DNA from: Xanthostigma xanthostigma
Taxonomy: Eukaryota; Arthropoda; Insecta; Raphidioptera; Raphidiidae
Length of the DNA stretch: 64,000 nt
Assembly: GCA_963575645.1 (NCBI GenBank)
Contig: OY754465.1
Coordinates: 43,798,401 to 43,862,400, forward strand
Reading direction: 5' to 3'
Below the pieces are notes generated by a model. That model was not told where the DNA came from. It saw only the letters and a list, made by a program, of their open reading frames with translations, and made no database searches. Of this stretch, positions 42,201 through 48,000 are shown piece by piece; the stretch's first letter is position 1, and each line of letters starts with the position of its first letter. Made by a program: the position numbers and the translations under genes.

Positions 42201-45016
42201 TCATAACGCCAAAAGAAGTATAATTTCAAAAATTGAAAGGTATATTAGCTTCGCAAAGAAAACGGTAGCTTCGCAATTTTCTGCGCCATGAGAGTTGTAT
42301 ACGAAGAATAAATTTTCTTCTCGATTATTGAGGAATTTTGTTAAAACTCACAGTAGATTGTGGTCCGTACACTTGTAAAGACTGCCGATTCCTGATCTAG
42401 AATTATAAATCGAATTTTGTTTATTGTAGATAAAGATGTTACACACTCAGCAAACTCTTGATGAAGATGAAAATGTCAGATATGTACACAGTAGGACACA
42501 TTATTATTGTTTACGTTAAAAAAATCTACATTGTTCTTGGTTTTCACGCTTCGCATACAGGTAACAAAACTCAATTTTATTTATTGAAGAGTTCTAATCA
42601 GACTTTAATCAAAGATTGCAATTTTATTTAACCACACAAGTATACTACATTATGCAATAGACTTACCTCAACTGTCCCGTCTATGGGACTATAAAAATAA
42701 ACACTATAATCCCCTCTCTGGGCTCCATTCTCGTTCCTTATGCAACAAATTTTATAACTGCATACTCGGTTATTATCAAACTAAGCATTTGAGCGCGCCT
42801 GAGCGATTTACGCTTATCAAAATTAAATTCGTACACGCTTTTTCGATCATATAATAAAAACAAAAACGTGTGAATCTCCGCCCATAGAGATATTACAATA
42901 GAGCACGCGAGAGAACAGTGAAAGTGTCTGCAATTAAGAGAGAGAGAACAGTTCCTTATCTACAGCGTGTCCACGGAAGTTCTTTACAAATGGAATTTTT
43001 TTTTGTTAATTATTGAAGCAAAAATTTCTTTTTGTGGAAAAGTTCTGCTTCGTCCAAAACCTTTAAAACACCAAAGAAAATTTTCTTCGGCCTAAAGTTA
43101 TACGAGGGAAATCAAAAAGTTTTATTTGACTAAAAATAAAAATTATCTGTGATATTCAAGATTTTCATAAAATTAGTTACATAATCAAATTTAATTCAAA
43201 ATAATAACATAACTAACTTCTAAGTAATTATTTATTCAGAATTATAAATCAGAATTCAACATATCCTCCATCTCTCTCCATACAAAGAACGGTTCTCCTT
43301 CCAAAATCCGTCACTGAATTTCGAATCATTGTAGAAGGAATTTGATGGATTTTTTCGGTGATAATCCTTTCCAATTGATCAATATTTTGAAAAGGTCTTT
43401 CAGAGTACACCATTTTCTTTAGATAGCCCCAGAGGAAATAATCTAGGGGTGTCAAATCGGGTGATCTAACTTTAGTAAAATAAAACTTTTTGATTTCCCT
43501 CGTATAACTTTAGGCCGACAAAAATTTTCTTTGGTGTTTTAAAGGTTTTGGACGAAGCAGAACTTTTCCACAGAAAAAAAAATTTGCTCCAATAATTAAT
43601 TAAAAAAATTCCATTTGTAAAGAACTTGCGTGGACACGCTGTATATGGTAACTAATGATGCAAAACAATTCTGATTTCAGTAAAAAATATTGTTTTTCTG
43701 CAGCGTTCTTCTCTTAACTGAGGAGACTTTCACTTATGGCAAGGATACGCACTAGCGTACTCTAGTTACTTATATCTTTATGTCTACCCCACATAAGCTC
43801 ACGGAGGAAGTGAAACTTCTTTACAGTTATGAACTCGTTTCATTGATGTTATCCATTTAGCATTACCAAGGTTTCTCTTATATTGGCGTTTACAGAACAT
43901 TTCAAACAAAATAATATAGTTAGAGGACGATGACAGAAATGGTCAACGAGCACTTGGTGGTAGAAATGCTCTCGTGGCGCTGGGGCACTTAAAAAAAACA
44001 GCAACATTCAAAATTCTTCTACTTACTAAATGGCAGAAAATGACTGAAAGGCATCTGGGGGGGGGGGGGTCCTCCTAACTGTAGAAATAATATTTTCTGC
44101 CAATTTACTCCCTGCAGAGACTTTCAAAATCATTTCAAATTGAATTTAAAGTTGAAACTTGACGGAATGGTTGATTGGTGGCCCGGAATACGAGAAAAAA
44201 TTTTCGTGGCTCCAAGTGATCTCACTTTCTTTCGATGATTCTTCAAAATTTGCACAGGCAAAAATTCTTACCAGGCTTTCTATTAGTATACCCAAAAAGT
44301 TTGAAAAAAATATTATCCGCCAATTTTGTCACTGCTAGATTACAATCTGCCAATTTAATGTAGGTACTTGTCATAAATGCTTTACCTTGATACCATGTTA
44401 AACTTTCCGCGAACAAGAAGCGTTTTGCAAGGACGATTTTGGCAGAAAACTACCTCAAGACGAACCGTTTGAGCTTGGCTTCACTCACCAAGCTTTTCTT
44501 TTCTTTTTTTTTGTATTTATTTATTATATTGACAGTCTCTGCAGGGAGTAAATTCATAGAAAATATTTTTTCTTCAATTAGGAGGACCCCCTAGATGCCT
44601 TTCAGTCATTTTCTGCTATTTAGTAGAGGAATTTTGAAATTTTGCGTTTTTTTTAAAGTGCCCCAGCGTCGTTTTGGAATGCGCTAGGCCTTTACTCCAC
44701 TAAGCGGATTTGTAGAGGGGGACTCAGACTACACGAAAGAGGGCATTTCTGCCACCAAGTGCTCCTTGACCATTTCTGTCACCGTCTCTTTCACTAATAA
44801 GTCGCTGAAGAAGTTTCACTTAAAAAATTCTTAGAAATTCTCGGAGTGACTACTAGAGACGGATTTTTCTTCCACCCCCCCCCCAAAAAAAAAACAAAAC
44901 AAAAAATACTTACCCAGGACTAAATTTTGTTTCAGATTTCTGCAATAACGTCTGTTTTAATGAAACAAAATAATTTTGTGAATATTCAAGCCGGTGGCGA
45001 CAGCAACATAATTTAA
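18113..45016 (+). CDS. Coiled-coil protein with recurrent CxC motifs and a Cys/Pro-rich block (gene span, exons A-L)
   Basis: Twelve exons join in frame on the plus strand: 18113-18247, 19488-19785, 21925-22355, 23454-23648, 24483-24727, 26153-26290, 26410-26485, 26930-27069, 31654-31843, 33584-33792, 37376-37508 and 44936-45016. Every junction is phase-compatible and the sum is about 756 codons plus a short unlocated start. The product is mostly charged heptad-type coiled coil (Glu, Lys, Leu, Gln), interrupted in exon B by C-x-P-C repeats and elsewhere by C-x-C pairs in exons B, C, E, H and I. Two of these share the pattern CMC[DE]ELEKL. No enzyme domain is visible. Composition resembles sperm-tail structural proteins (Cys-Pro repeats of ODF1, insect Mst proteins), suggesting a disulphide-linked fibrous role; this is inference. 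The family is not recognised by name. Confidence 0.75.
18578..18893. mobile_element. Foldback family B, copy 1
   Basis: Arms carry ATTAAATTGATCGAAAATGG and CCATTTTCGATCAATTTAAC in opposite orientation, with the GTCCATGG...CACTTTTTCT block in each. Further copies are at 32014-32529 and 40763-41806. Confidence 0.7.
19488..19785 (+). CDS. Coiled-coil gene, exon B (Cys/Pro-rich block, GC donor)
   Basis: The exon starts after TTTTTACAG with CKCSSK and carries about 14 cysteines in 99 residues. The centre is a run of C-x-P-C type repeats (CKPCASCQPCLPCKP), then PSRKPC, DKNC and KCSC, before returning to helical sequence (INACLDNIKDNLEK). No GT donor fits. AAAAAG|GCAAAT at 19786 does, leaving one base that completes a Gly codon with exon C, so this is a probable GC-AG intron. 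The open frame continues past the donor to a TAG, which would be a truncated product if unspliced. Confidence 0.7.
19872..20073. repeat. Repeat R3, copy 1
   Basis: Shares GTAACTAGAGTACGCTAG, GAGAACGCTGCAG and TCTCTCTTAATTGCAGACAC with an inverted copy that is split by a mariner remnant at 42885-43770. Confidence 0.65.
20082..20618. mobile_element. Non-autonomous hAT element, TSD GTTTAAAC
   Basis: Starts CAGTGATTCCCAAAGTGG and ends AGTTTGGGGACCTCTG; perfect GTTTAAAC duplications lie at 20074-20081 and 20619-20626. It is a relative of the element at 2186. It lies in intron B-C of the coiled-coil gene. Confidence 0.85.
20651..21880. mobile_element. hAT family R1, copy 3 (inverted, with nested MITE)
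   Basis: Termini AAGTGGCGGCTCC and AATCTGCCATTG; flanks AATCCTAT and AATCATAT agree at 7 of 8 positions. Reversed R1 core sequence is recognisable at 21060-21200. A 500-bp MITE splits it at 21219-21720. Confidence 0.65.
21219..21720. mobile_element. Nested MITE with long terminal inverted repeats
   Basis: The left end reads GCACTTCACATGGCTATTTG and the right end CAAATAGCCATGTGAAGTGC. It interrupts the R1 copy. The minus-strand open frames inside show no transposase motif, and the target duplication is unclear. Confidence 0.65.
21925..22355 (+). CDS. Coiled-coil gene, exon C
   Basis: This is the longest exon (144 codons with the split Gly), from TTTTTAATACAG to CAG|GTACGG. It encodes a near-continuous coiled coil of Lys, Glu, Leu and Arg. 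It contains CMCDELEKLARQLKN near its start and RECSCKEDKKRL near its end, two of the recurring C-x-C motifs. A 1.2-kb hAT copy ends only 44 bases upstream of the exon. Confidence 0.75.
23454..23648 (+). CDS. Coiled-coil gene, exon D
   Basis: The exon follows TTTCTACAG and runs 65 codons in phase 0 (LTLREENIKQLQESNKKL onward), a clear heptad coiled coil. The chosen donor is GCC|GTAAAT at 23649. The frame stays open to a TAA at 23712-23714, so a truncated read-through end is possible, but splicing to exon E in phase 0 restores the coiled coil. Confidence 0.65.
24483..24727 (+). CDS. Coiled-coil gene, exon E
   Basis: The acceptor is CTGTTTAG before CACAATCG. The frame reads HNRRCYEQLTTDHEQL and continues as coiled coil with EEQLCHCKREA (C-x-C motif), DELQSRCDELERKLKE and FEDEK, to the donor GAG|GTTAGC. 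It leaves two bases (AG), completed by the first base of exon F to give Arg. Confidence 0.65.
25320..25860 (-). mobile_element. Degenerate LINE reverse transcriptase C-terminal fragment
   Basis: The frame at 25320-25655 reads TKFLGIHITSNLNWNDHI, then YYGYFQSVCSYGIIFWGG and LQKKIVRI, the conserved post-RT region of CR1/jockey-type LINEs. Upstream, a different frame continues (GLVLNTEKTVRLDFHSS), so it is frameshifted. It lies in intron E-F. Confidence 0.75.
26153..26290 (+). CDS. Coiled-coil gene, exon F
   Basis: The exon lies between TTTTTTATTAG and AAGAA|GTAAAC. It encodes CQAVDAELKKFTDIMK and further Lys/Glu-rich helix ending in HKK, phase 2 at both ends. A 118-base intron separates it from exon G. 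Confidence 0.7.
26410..26485 (+). CDS. Coiled-coil gene, exon G
   Basis: The acceptor is TTATTTTTTAG and the donor is AAG|GTACTT. The exon encodes IDELMKINKQQELKLKSY and ADADSK. It closes the AA-A split Lys codon from exon F and ends in phase 0. Confidence 0.7.
26930..27069 (+). CDS. Coiled-coil gene, exon H
   Basis: Open in phase 0 after ATTTATAAG; an acceptor six bases later is equally phase-compatible. It encodes VRSVEAENETMKCKCQQYE, then ICDLTRCLKN and a short helix, ending CC|GTAAGC and leaving two bases that form Pro with exon I. It carries one C-x-C pair (CKC) plus two further cysteines. It is too short for ordinary ORF listing, but the frame, codon use and splice sites agree. Confidence 0.65.
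27165..29095 (-). mobile_element. 5'-truncated non-LTR retrotransposon (CR1/jockey-like)
   Basis: Inserted antisense in intron H-I. It ends in a (TAA)n tail at the plus-strand left side, and its 5' side stops inside the linker that normally follows the endonuclease domain. Only the reverse transcriptase frame remains. Confidence 0.8.
27290..29074 (-). CDS. LINE reverse transcriptase (ORF2, endonuclease missing)
   Basis: An intact 594-codon frame. From the N-terminus: endonuclease-RT linker (NKSIAAWNIIRG), KTSVVCPVYKKNDPALLSNY and RPISLLSVFSKVYEK (RT motifs 1-2), GIFFDLSRAFDMI with the first catalytic Asp (about residue 235), GVPQGSVLGPLLFILFVNDI, LFADDVSAVV with the FADD catalytic pair (about residue 325), KFLGINVDDRLNW and a C-terminal region. 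Full-length elements add an N-terminal APE endonuclease, lost here by 5' truncation. The lack of stops suggests a fairly recent insertion. It cannot mobilise alone. Confidence 0.9.
   Translation of the reverse strand: MTSDNKSIAAWNIIRGTIDIKSKSKYPTSFCDVEGHVHTDFKEIAQLFNNYFINSVRDTVNDLSISDNNMKDNRIASADSIYLYPANEIEIIDVIGSIANKHSCGSDGIPCSLLKRVVKHIAQPLAFLINQSMQEGIFPTKLKTSVVCPVYKKNDPALLSNYRPISLLSVFSKVYEKVYQSRLWSFIKKHDLLSQNQYGFVEKSSTEDAVLSLINNVIKCLEQKKKVAGIFFDLSRAFDMINHELLLHKLNNYGMRGTANKWLESYLTGRLQMVKMKHENCVYESSVHTIKTGVPQGSVLGPLLFILFVNDIFSNVNNASLTLFADDVSAVVTDINISGVSDSATNCVKDMINYCSINQLKLNYDKTELMLFSSRNINSQSLLCRANKSSIVQKSVVKFLGINVDDRLNWYEQIDIVINKISSRNFVIWQLRDKVNAQILKMYYFSYIQSVITYGLLCWGNSSRINDVLISQKRVIRTMSFKDRRHSCRILFKNLNILTVVSLYIMNLLLYVKKNNLYNFDDNRRNTYLNIPKHRLNLSAKNQQIVAIKCFNHLPKCIREIKNFKAFKNKIMSLLLRNTIYSLDEYFSFNFNDV
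30151..30250 (+). mobile_element. tRNA-derived SINE
   Basis: The box A-like GTGGCGTAATGG and box B-like GGTTCGATTCC are spaced as in a tRNA, but the T-arm and anticodon stem do not close and a T-rich tail follows. It is better read as a SINE head than a functional tRNA. Confidence 0.5.
31440..31640 (+). mobile_element. Penelope-like retroelement tail with hammerhead-like motif
   Basis: GATAAT is followed by a perfect 6-bp stem (GTCTAC at 31517-31522, GTAGAC at 31530-31535) and GAAAC, the hammerhead order. Downstream words GGACCACGGCATACAAGCCC and CCGGCCGTGAAAGCCTACAC are familiar from arthropod Penelope-like repeats. It ends about 20 bases before the exon I acceptor. Confidence 0.5.
31654..31843 (+). 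CDS. Coiled-coil gene, exon I
   Basis: The exon starts after TTTTCTGTTACAG and encodes LALEEAKDRVLVKEKIIE and then HKCMCEELEKLRRELARE, a near repeat of the exon C motif CMCDELEKLARQLKN. The donor ATA|GTTTGT leaves phase 0. A retroelement tail ends only about 20 bases before the acceptor. Confidence 0.7.
32014..32529. mobile_element. Foldback family B, copy 2
   Basis: Left arm AAAGGACCCCGCACAAACC and right arm GGTTTGTGCGGGGTTCTTTC, with about 190-bp arms sharing TGGTTTTATTTTATAGTT. The centre of about 130 bp is unique to the longer copies. Lies in intron I-J. Confidence 0.75.
33584..33792 (+). CDS. Coiled-coil gene, exon J
   Basis: After CAATTTATAG the frame encodes QAQKKKEQLTQRVNELQEEL and continues through SLIESLERTVHSKQCEWEL to MNAA, a heptad coiled coil with one Cys. 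The donor GCAAA|GTTAGT leaves AA, completed to Lys by exon K. A PIF/Harbinger remnant begins 70 bases downstream. Confidence 0.7.
33863..34667. mobile_element. PIF/Harbinger remnant, TSD TTA
   Basis: Termini GGCCCTTCTCACACGGAG and the inverted CTTCGTGTGAGAAGGGCC, flanked by TTA at 33860-33862 and 34668-34670, the PIF/Harbinger target. A minus-strand transposase fragment at 34239-34442 confirms the class. It is a deleted, non-autonomous copy in intron J-K. Confidence 0.85.
34239..34442 (-). pseudogene. Harbinger transposase N-terminal fragment
   Basis: The frame reads NCRAFVAAKELQENDAKFLA, then FYRMSKETFLNLLEILSPFI and SAEERI, the N-terminal helical region of HARBI1-like nucleases (F.MS...F..LL..L.P.I). 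It stops before the DDE catalytic domain, so it is inactive. Confidence 0.8.
34889..35176. mobile_element. Foldback element with 14-bp TSD and hammerhead-like core
   Basis: The duplication ATATTTTTGACAAT lies at 34875-34888 and 35177-35190. The inverted arms share AAGGTTTTGGTTGAGGATCA and GCTAGTGGCCAACGTTTCG. On the plus strand CTGAAGA (35037-35043), stem GAAAA/TTTTC and GAAAC follow in hammerhead order, with GGCC/GGCC able to form a stem just before. Same architecture as 15152-15632 but different sequence. Confidence 0.6.
35995..36304 (+). pseudogene. Lys-rich open frame broken by one in-frame TGA
   Basis: Inside intron J-K, one frame runs with coding-like composition (KKSELKACKKRNFVSEN, RTTRLDSRAYYNFLDKEN), meets TGA at 36210 and continues in the same frame (KLKEFKERHRDRKNLFNS) to TAA at about 36303. 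It could be a decayed exon or retrocopy, or chance in AT-rich DNA. Not recognised. Confidence 0.25.
37376..37508 (+). CDS. Coiled-coil gene, exon K (spliced form; read-through ends at 37580)
   Basis: After ATATTTTTCAG the frame encodes YASKKLFDTVEEFQKQMAAQ and then LSSLLSEKEKQLKIANTK. An AAG|GTAAAT donor at 37509 joins exon L in phase 0. If it is not used, the frame continues for 23 codons (VNAVNCKCDVLNKINDL and a short tail) to TAA at 37578-37580, with AATAAA at 37690. The read-through tail contains another C-x-C pair, so both ends look functional. Confidence 0.65.
37690..37695 (+). promoter_or_regulatory. Poly(A) signal for the read-through end of exon K
   Basis: AATAAA lies 110 bases after the TAA of the unspliced exon K. 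In AT-rich DNA this word is common, so its support comes only from its position. Confidence 0.35.
37781..38628. mobile_element. hAT-like element with nested hAT
   Basis: Termini CAGGTACTTCTCGACTAACG and TAAGTCGAGGAGTATCTG are inverted relatives, and the internal sequence has several ACTTACGAACG words. No clean 8-bp duplication is visible. The 349-bp element at 37827 lies inside it. Confidence 0.6.
37827..38175. mobile_element. Nested hAT MITE, TSD GCTCCGGA
   Basis: Termini CAGTGTCGGATTATACC and GGTTAATCCGGCACTG, with perfect 8-bp duplications GCTCCGGA at 37819-37826 and 38176-38183. It carries internal inverted GC-rich words. Confidence 0.85.
38711..39490. mobile_element. Foldback family A, copy 1
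   Basis: Long inverted arms: GGCGACAGAAATGGTCAAGG at left and CCTTGACCATTTCTGTCACC at right, with shared CAAATCC, CGCTT and AATGGCAGAAAATGACTGAA blocks in each arm. No coding capacity. Confidence 0.75.
39925..40110. repeat. Repeat R4 (CCCACATAAGCTC)
   Basis: CCCACATAAGCTCGAGGGGG and GAAGTGAAACTTTC, then TTATGAACTCGTTTCA, recur at 43788-43895; a shorter relative is at 8917-8960. Class unknown. Confidence 0.55.
40763..41806. mobile_element. Foldback family B, copy 3, with nested R6
   Basis: Outer arms match the copies at 18578 and 32014 (ACAAACCTTATGGGATTTGG at left, TTTGTGCGGGGTCC at right). R6 is inserted in the centre at 41070-41608. Confidence 0.7.
41070..41608. repeat. Interspersed repeat R6, copy 2
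   Basis: Starts TTGACGTGATAACGTC and ends TTTACAGACAACC, as in the copy at 2936. It is longer here, with a region of repeated TTTATATAGAAAAATA near 41310-41355. Confidence 0.7.
42570..42615. mobile_element. Isolated end of the 15152-type foldback
   Basis: TTTTATTTATTGAAGAGTTC and AATCAGACTTTAATCAAAGA match the last 40 bases of the element ending at 15632. Only this end is present, as expected from 5' truncation. Confidence 0.65.
42963..43643. mobile_element. Mariner-like element remnant (TA target)
   Basis: Inverted ends of about 170 bp, starting CAGCGTGTCCACGGAAGTTC and ending GAACTTGCGTGGACACGCTG, flanked by TA. Each arm contains TTATACGAGGGAAATCAAAA or its complement. Only the transposase C-terminus remains inside. 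Confidence 0.85.
43249..43455 (-). pseudogene. Mariner-type transposase C-terminal fragment
   Basis: The frame reads TPLDYFLWGYLKKMVYSERP, followed by IITEKIHQIPSTMIRNSV and CMERDGGYVEF. This matches the end of the DDE domain of insect mariner-like transposases (LTPLDFFLWGY, final NGGHFE-like motif). The catalytic Asp residues upstream are deleted, so it is inactive. Confidence 0.85.
43928..44786. mobile_element. Foldback family A, copy 2
   Basis: Arms CGATGACAGAAATGGTCAAC and GACCATTTCTGTCACCGTC match copy 1 at 38711. The shared block AATGGCAGAAAATGACTGAA appears in both arms, followed by a long G run at about 44060. Confidence 0.75.
44936..45016 (+). CDS. Coiled-coil gene, terminal exon L
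   Basis: After a good acceptor (TTTTGTTTCAG) the frame reads ISAITSVLMKQNNFVNIQAG and GDSNII, then TAA at 45014-45016; phase 0 matches the exon K donor. AATAAA follows at 45119. The intron before it is 7.4 kb and almost entirely foldback, hAT and mariner sequence. Its link to exon K rests on phase, splice sites and the polyadenylation signal. Confidence 0.55.
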   Translation: MSAITSVLMKQNNFVNIQAGGDSNII

Positions 45017-45118
45017 ATGAATCAAATTATTTGCACTACTTCACAACAATTACGTACAAATAGCTCTGTATGTCTTACAGTATTAAGTTTAAATTATGTG
45101 ATGATGTTTTAATCGAAA

Positions 45119-45124
45119 AATAAA
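45119..45124 (+). promoter_or_regulatory. Poly(A) signal after exon L
   Basis: AATAAA 103 bases after the exon L stop codon, at the usual distance for a short 3' UTR. Confidence 0.45.
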
Positions 45125-45960
45125 AATATTTACGTGATTCTGTTTTTTACATACACGATTATTTGTCAAATTTTAGTTCATGATTAAATTCAAAGACTCA
45201 CTTTAGTGCTGCACAGTCTGAAATTATAAACGAAAAAAAATGTCTTCTTCAGCAAAGGAAGACGAAAAATAAGTTAAAATGTTTCTATGTTTCCGATAAT
45301 TGCTGAATTTTTGTTAGCGTTTCATTTTGTCACATATTGGGTTCATGTAAAAACGGTTACTCATTTCCTTGCTTATCTTTCACATTATACGGCGACGGTA
45401 AAATGCCGCTGCCGTGTCGTGCAACAGCCGTGTCTTGTCTTTAAACTTGACGGTCGCCGCAATGTGCTTACCTATTGGATTAGATAGGCTAACCACTTTG
45501 AAGTTAATCGCGAATAAGCTTACCAATTTAACTAAGAATGTAAAACATTACATTTTGAGCTAGATTCAACAGGCTAACTGCAGGGTCGGCAGAGCAGGCT
45601 CAGCCCGAGTGGGTAGTTTGATTTTGAAAAAAGCCCCCCCCCCCTCTTTCGCACCAACAAAAAATGAAAAATAGGAAACAAGTAAATGAACATAGGAATT
45701 GGTAAAATTGGAACATCGGATTAATCTCGTTTTTGCTTTCAGGCGATATATACAGGTATTAAAATTTCCGAGTGGGTAATTACCCATTCGGGATTTTTCC
45801 GAGTGGGGAGTCCTCTTTATACCCTCTTATGGTGATGCCGGCCCTGGTTAACTGAGTTTAATCCTAATATGTAAAACGGCTCTTAATATTATGTATACAA
45901 TAAACTATAAAGAAAATTGTTTCCATAAATTTCAAGCAGTATATTATAATATATTTTCAG

Positions 45961-46015
45961 AGAGATCTTGGAAAATTGTTCCAAATTACTAATACAGGAC
46001 GCCTATTTACTTAAG
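45961..46015 (+). other. Possible orphan exon on the plus strand
   Basis: After ATATTTTCAG, 55 bases read EILENCSKLLIQDAYLLK to the donor AAG|GTAGTT. The splice sites and peptide look exon-like, but no partner exon was found and it lies beyond the polyadenylation signal of the coiled-coil gene. Confidence 0.18.
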
Positions 46016-46507
46016 GTAGTTGGTCCGAGACAGTCACGTTCAAAAGTATTTTGGGCAAAAAATTTGGGTGAGCTTATACTAATAGACCTGTTACTACAGA
46101 GAACTTACGCAAATAATATACACAATACTAATAAACAGTACGTGTCATCGCATTCGCGAATATTTTTCCCACTATTTTTCAAAAACGAGACGATCAATAT
46201 TTGACTTAGGTATATAGCACATAAAATTTTTATCAAATTCCTTTGAAGCGTTTTCATTTTATTCGAAAAAATGTCCATTTTTCATAAGAACCCATGTTAA
46301 TGTTTAAAAATTTGATACCGTTTTTCTCAAAATTGGGATAGTCAATTTTAATCGGAATAGGCTCATATTATTTGTTTTTGATTAAATAACAATCAAGAGA
46401 AGTTTCTTTAAAATCCTTTGAAAAGTCATTTCACGGAACAACTGCCTTAAAAAAATATTTCCGTCACAACTCATTAACTAAAATGATACATTTGGTTTGC
46501 TATTTAA

Positions 46508-46717
46508 CTATCTTTTTTGAAACAGTCTTTGTACGTTTATTCTTAGAGCTAAAATTAGTAGTTTCATATTTTTCTGGTACCACTGAAAATTATATTTAAC
46601 ATGCGTATGCCAGTGTCGATCTAAAAAATCTTTATAAAATACACTCATTTCATCAGCTGTCAAATTGCTTTCATCCGAGTGTTTTCGTTCTTTTGATTTT
46701 ATGAACTGTTGTCGGTC
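46508..46717 (-). CDS. COA8: COA8, exon 3 (C-terminal)
   Basis: Last exon of the cytochrome c oxidase assembly factor 8 gene. After the acceptor TTTACTTCAG it encodes 69 residues: DRQQFIKSKERKHSDES, then LTADEMSVFYKDFLD and KYNFQWYQKNMKLL, ending QRLFQKR and a TAA stop. The family C-terminus has this layout: a basic region, an acidic 'EM..FYK.FL' helix and a WY-containing helix. An AATAAA (minus strand) lies at 46258-46263, about 245 bases after the stop. Confidence 0.9.
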   Translation of the reverse strand, partial: DRQQFIKSKERKHSDESNLTADEMSVFYKDFLDRHWHTHVKYNFQWYQKNMKLLILALRINVQRLFQKR

Positions 46718-46789
46718 CTGAAGTAAAAAAAAAACAGCAATGAGCACGTAAACTTTTTCATTTATGGCGAGGTTATGCTAAAGGATTCC

Positions 46790-47310
46790 ATGTCTTTATC
46801 CCCGACGACATTATCCCCGCGTCATTATCCTCGAACGACAATATCCCCGACAACAATATCCACGAACGATATTATCCACAACGGCAAAATTTTTAATTGA
46901 AAATAACTCATTATATTCGCTTGATTATAATTATATAATAATATAAATGTAATTACACAAACAAATAATACATTTTATTCAAAACTTGAAAAAAATAACC
47001 CTATAGTAAAAAATAACCAAATCCTATAGATTACCGACAGAATAATTACCGACCGCATCAGGTTACTAAAACCAGGCTTTTTAATTCCGAAAATCCAGAT
47101 AAAATCGTAATATAACCCGGAAAATCTAGGATATTGTTGCGAGGATATCGACATCGTGGATAATGTCGTTCGAGGATTAAAATCGGGGATATTGTCGTCG
47201 GGGATAATGTCGTTCGGGAATGAAAATCGGGGATATTGTCGTCGGGGATAATGTCGTTCGGGGATTAAAATCGGGGATATTGTCGTCGCGGATAATGGTT
47301 CGGGGATAGT
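46790..47310. repeat. Repeat with 44-bp tandem units inside COA8 intron 2
   Basis: Units at 47159-47202, 47203-47246 and 47247-47290 share GATAATGTCGTTCG and ATCGGGGATATTGTCGTC. The inverted counterpart (GACATTATCCCCG, GACAATATCCCCGACAAC) lies at about 46795-46890, so the whole is an element with tandem subterminal repeats. Confidence 0.75.
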
Positions 47311-47616
47311 GTCATGTCACCATGCTAAAGAACGCTGTTTTAATCAGTGTCCATTCGCATATTTCACAAACATTTTGTAGGACACACAGGTTTGAAATTT
47401 GAAGAACAGTAAAGACCTCCGAATCAATATAATATAATAATTTACAGTAAAGAACATGAGAAATTTAGTAAGAAAAACCGAACTAATTAAATTCAAACCT
47501 TTCCCAAGCAAAAAGTCCAATCTATTTTGATTAAACGCGAAAATAAAATACTCTTTTTTAATAATCTGACAATATTTTTATGTGTTTCGGCAAAAGTTAA
47601 AAAATGTAAAGCTTAC

Positions 47617-47838
47617 GTCAACGAATCTCTTATTGTGATTTTTCCAAAATTCTTGATTCCATTTTTCCAATTCGTTTTGACTTTCCCTTAATTCTTTCTC
47701 TAAAGGTGTTTCATTTTGGGATCGATATCGAACTATTGGCCGTAAATTGGAATCAGGATCTGGAGGACCTATCATGTCTTTTGTAACGAGTCCCATAGAA
47801 GGGCGTTTTGCACTTTTATTCAATTTTTTTGCATCAGA
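47617..47838 (-). CDS. COA8: COA8, exon 2 (conserved core)
   Basis: Seventy-four codons, phase 0 at both ends, from TTTTCAG to GAC|GTAAGC. It carries the COA8 hallmark DMIGPPDPDSNLRPIVRY and then ETPLEKELRESQNELEKWNQ followed by EFWKNHNKRF, a close match to the human protein (IGPPD..SNLRP, W.Q.FW..N). COA8 (APOPT1) acts in the mitochondrial matrix in assembly or protection of complex IV, and human loss causes COX deficiency. The reading frame is intact. Confidence 0.93.
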
Positions 47839-48000
47839 CTGAAAACAAATATATCAGTTTATTGTCCGTTTCACTACCATTCTATTTTCCATTAAATTTT
47901 TATTTAAGTTTCCGCTCAAAATATAGTTATTAATCTACATAACCTAAATCATTTCTCAGTACGAAAACTAAAAATATGCAGTGTTAACAGAAATACATAC

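Larger units (their letters stand above)
42885..43770. repeat. Repeat R3, copy 2, split by a mariner remnant
   Basis: The left part (GTGTCTGCAATTAAGAGAGA) ends at 42960 and the right part (GCAGCGTTCTTCTCTTAACTG, CTAGCGTACTCTAGTTAC) resumes after 43646, inverted relative to the copy at 19872. Confidence 0.65.

Noticed and set aside
47159-47290. CRISPR-like array
   Set aside because: The 44-bp units are contiguous tandem repeats without unique spacers, in an animal intron.
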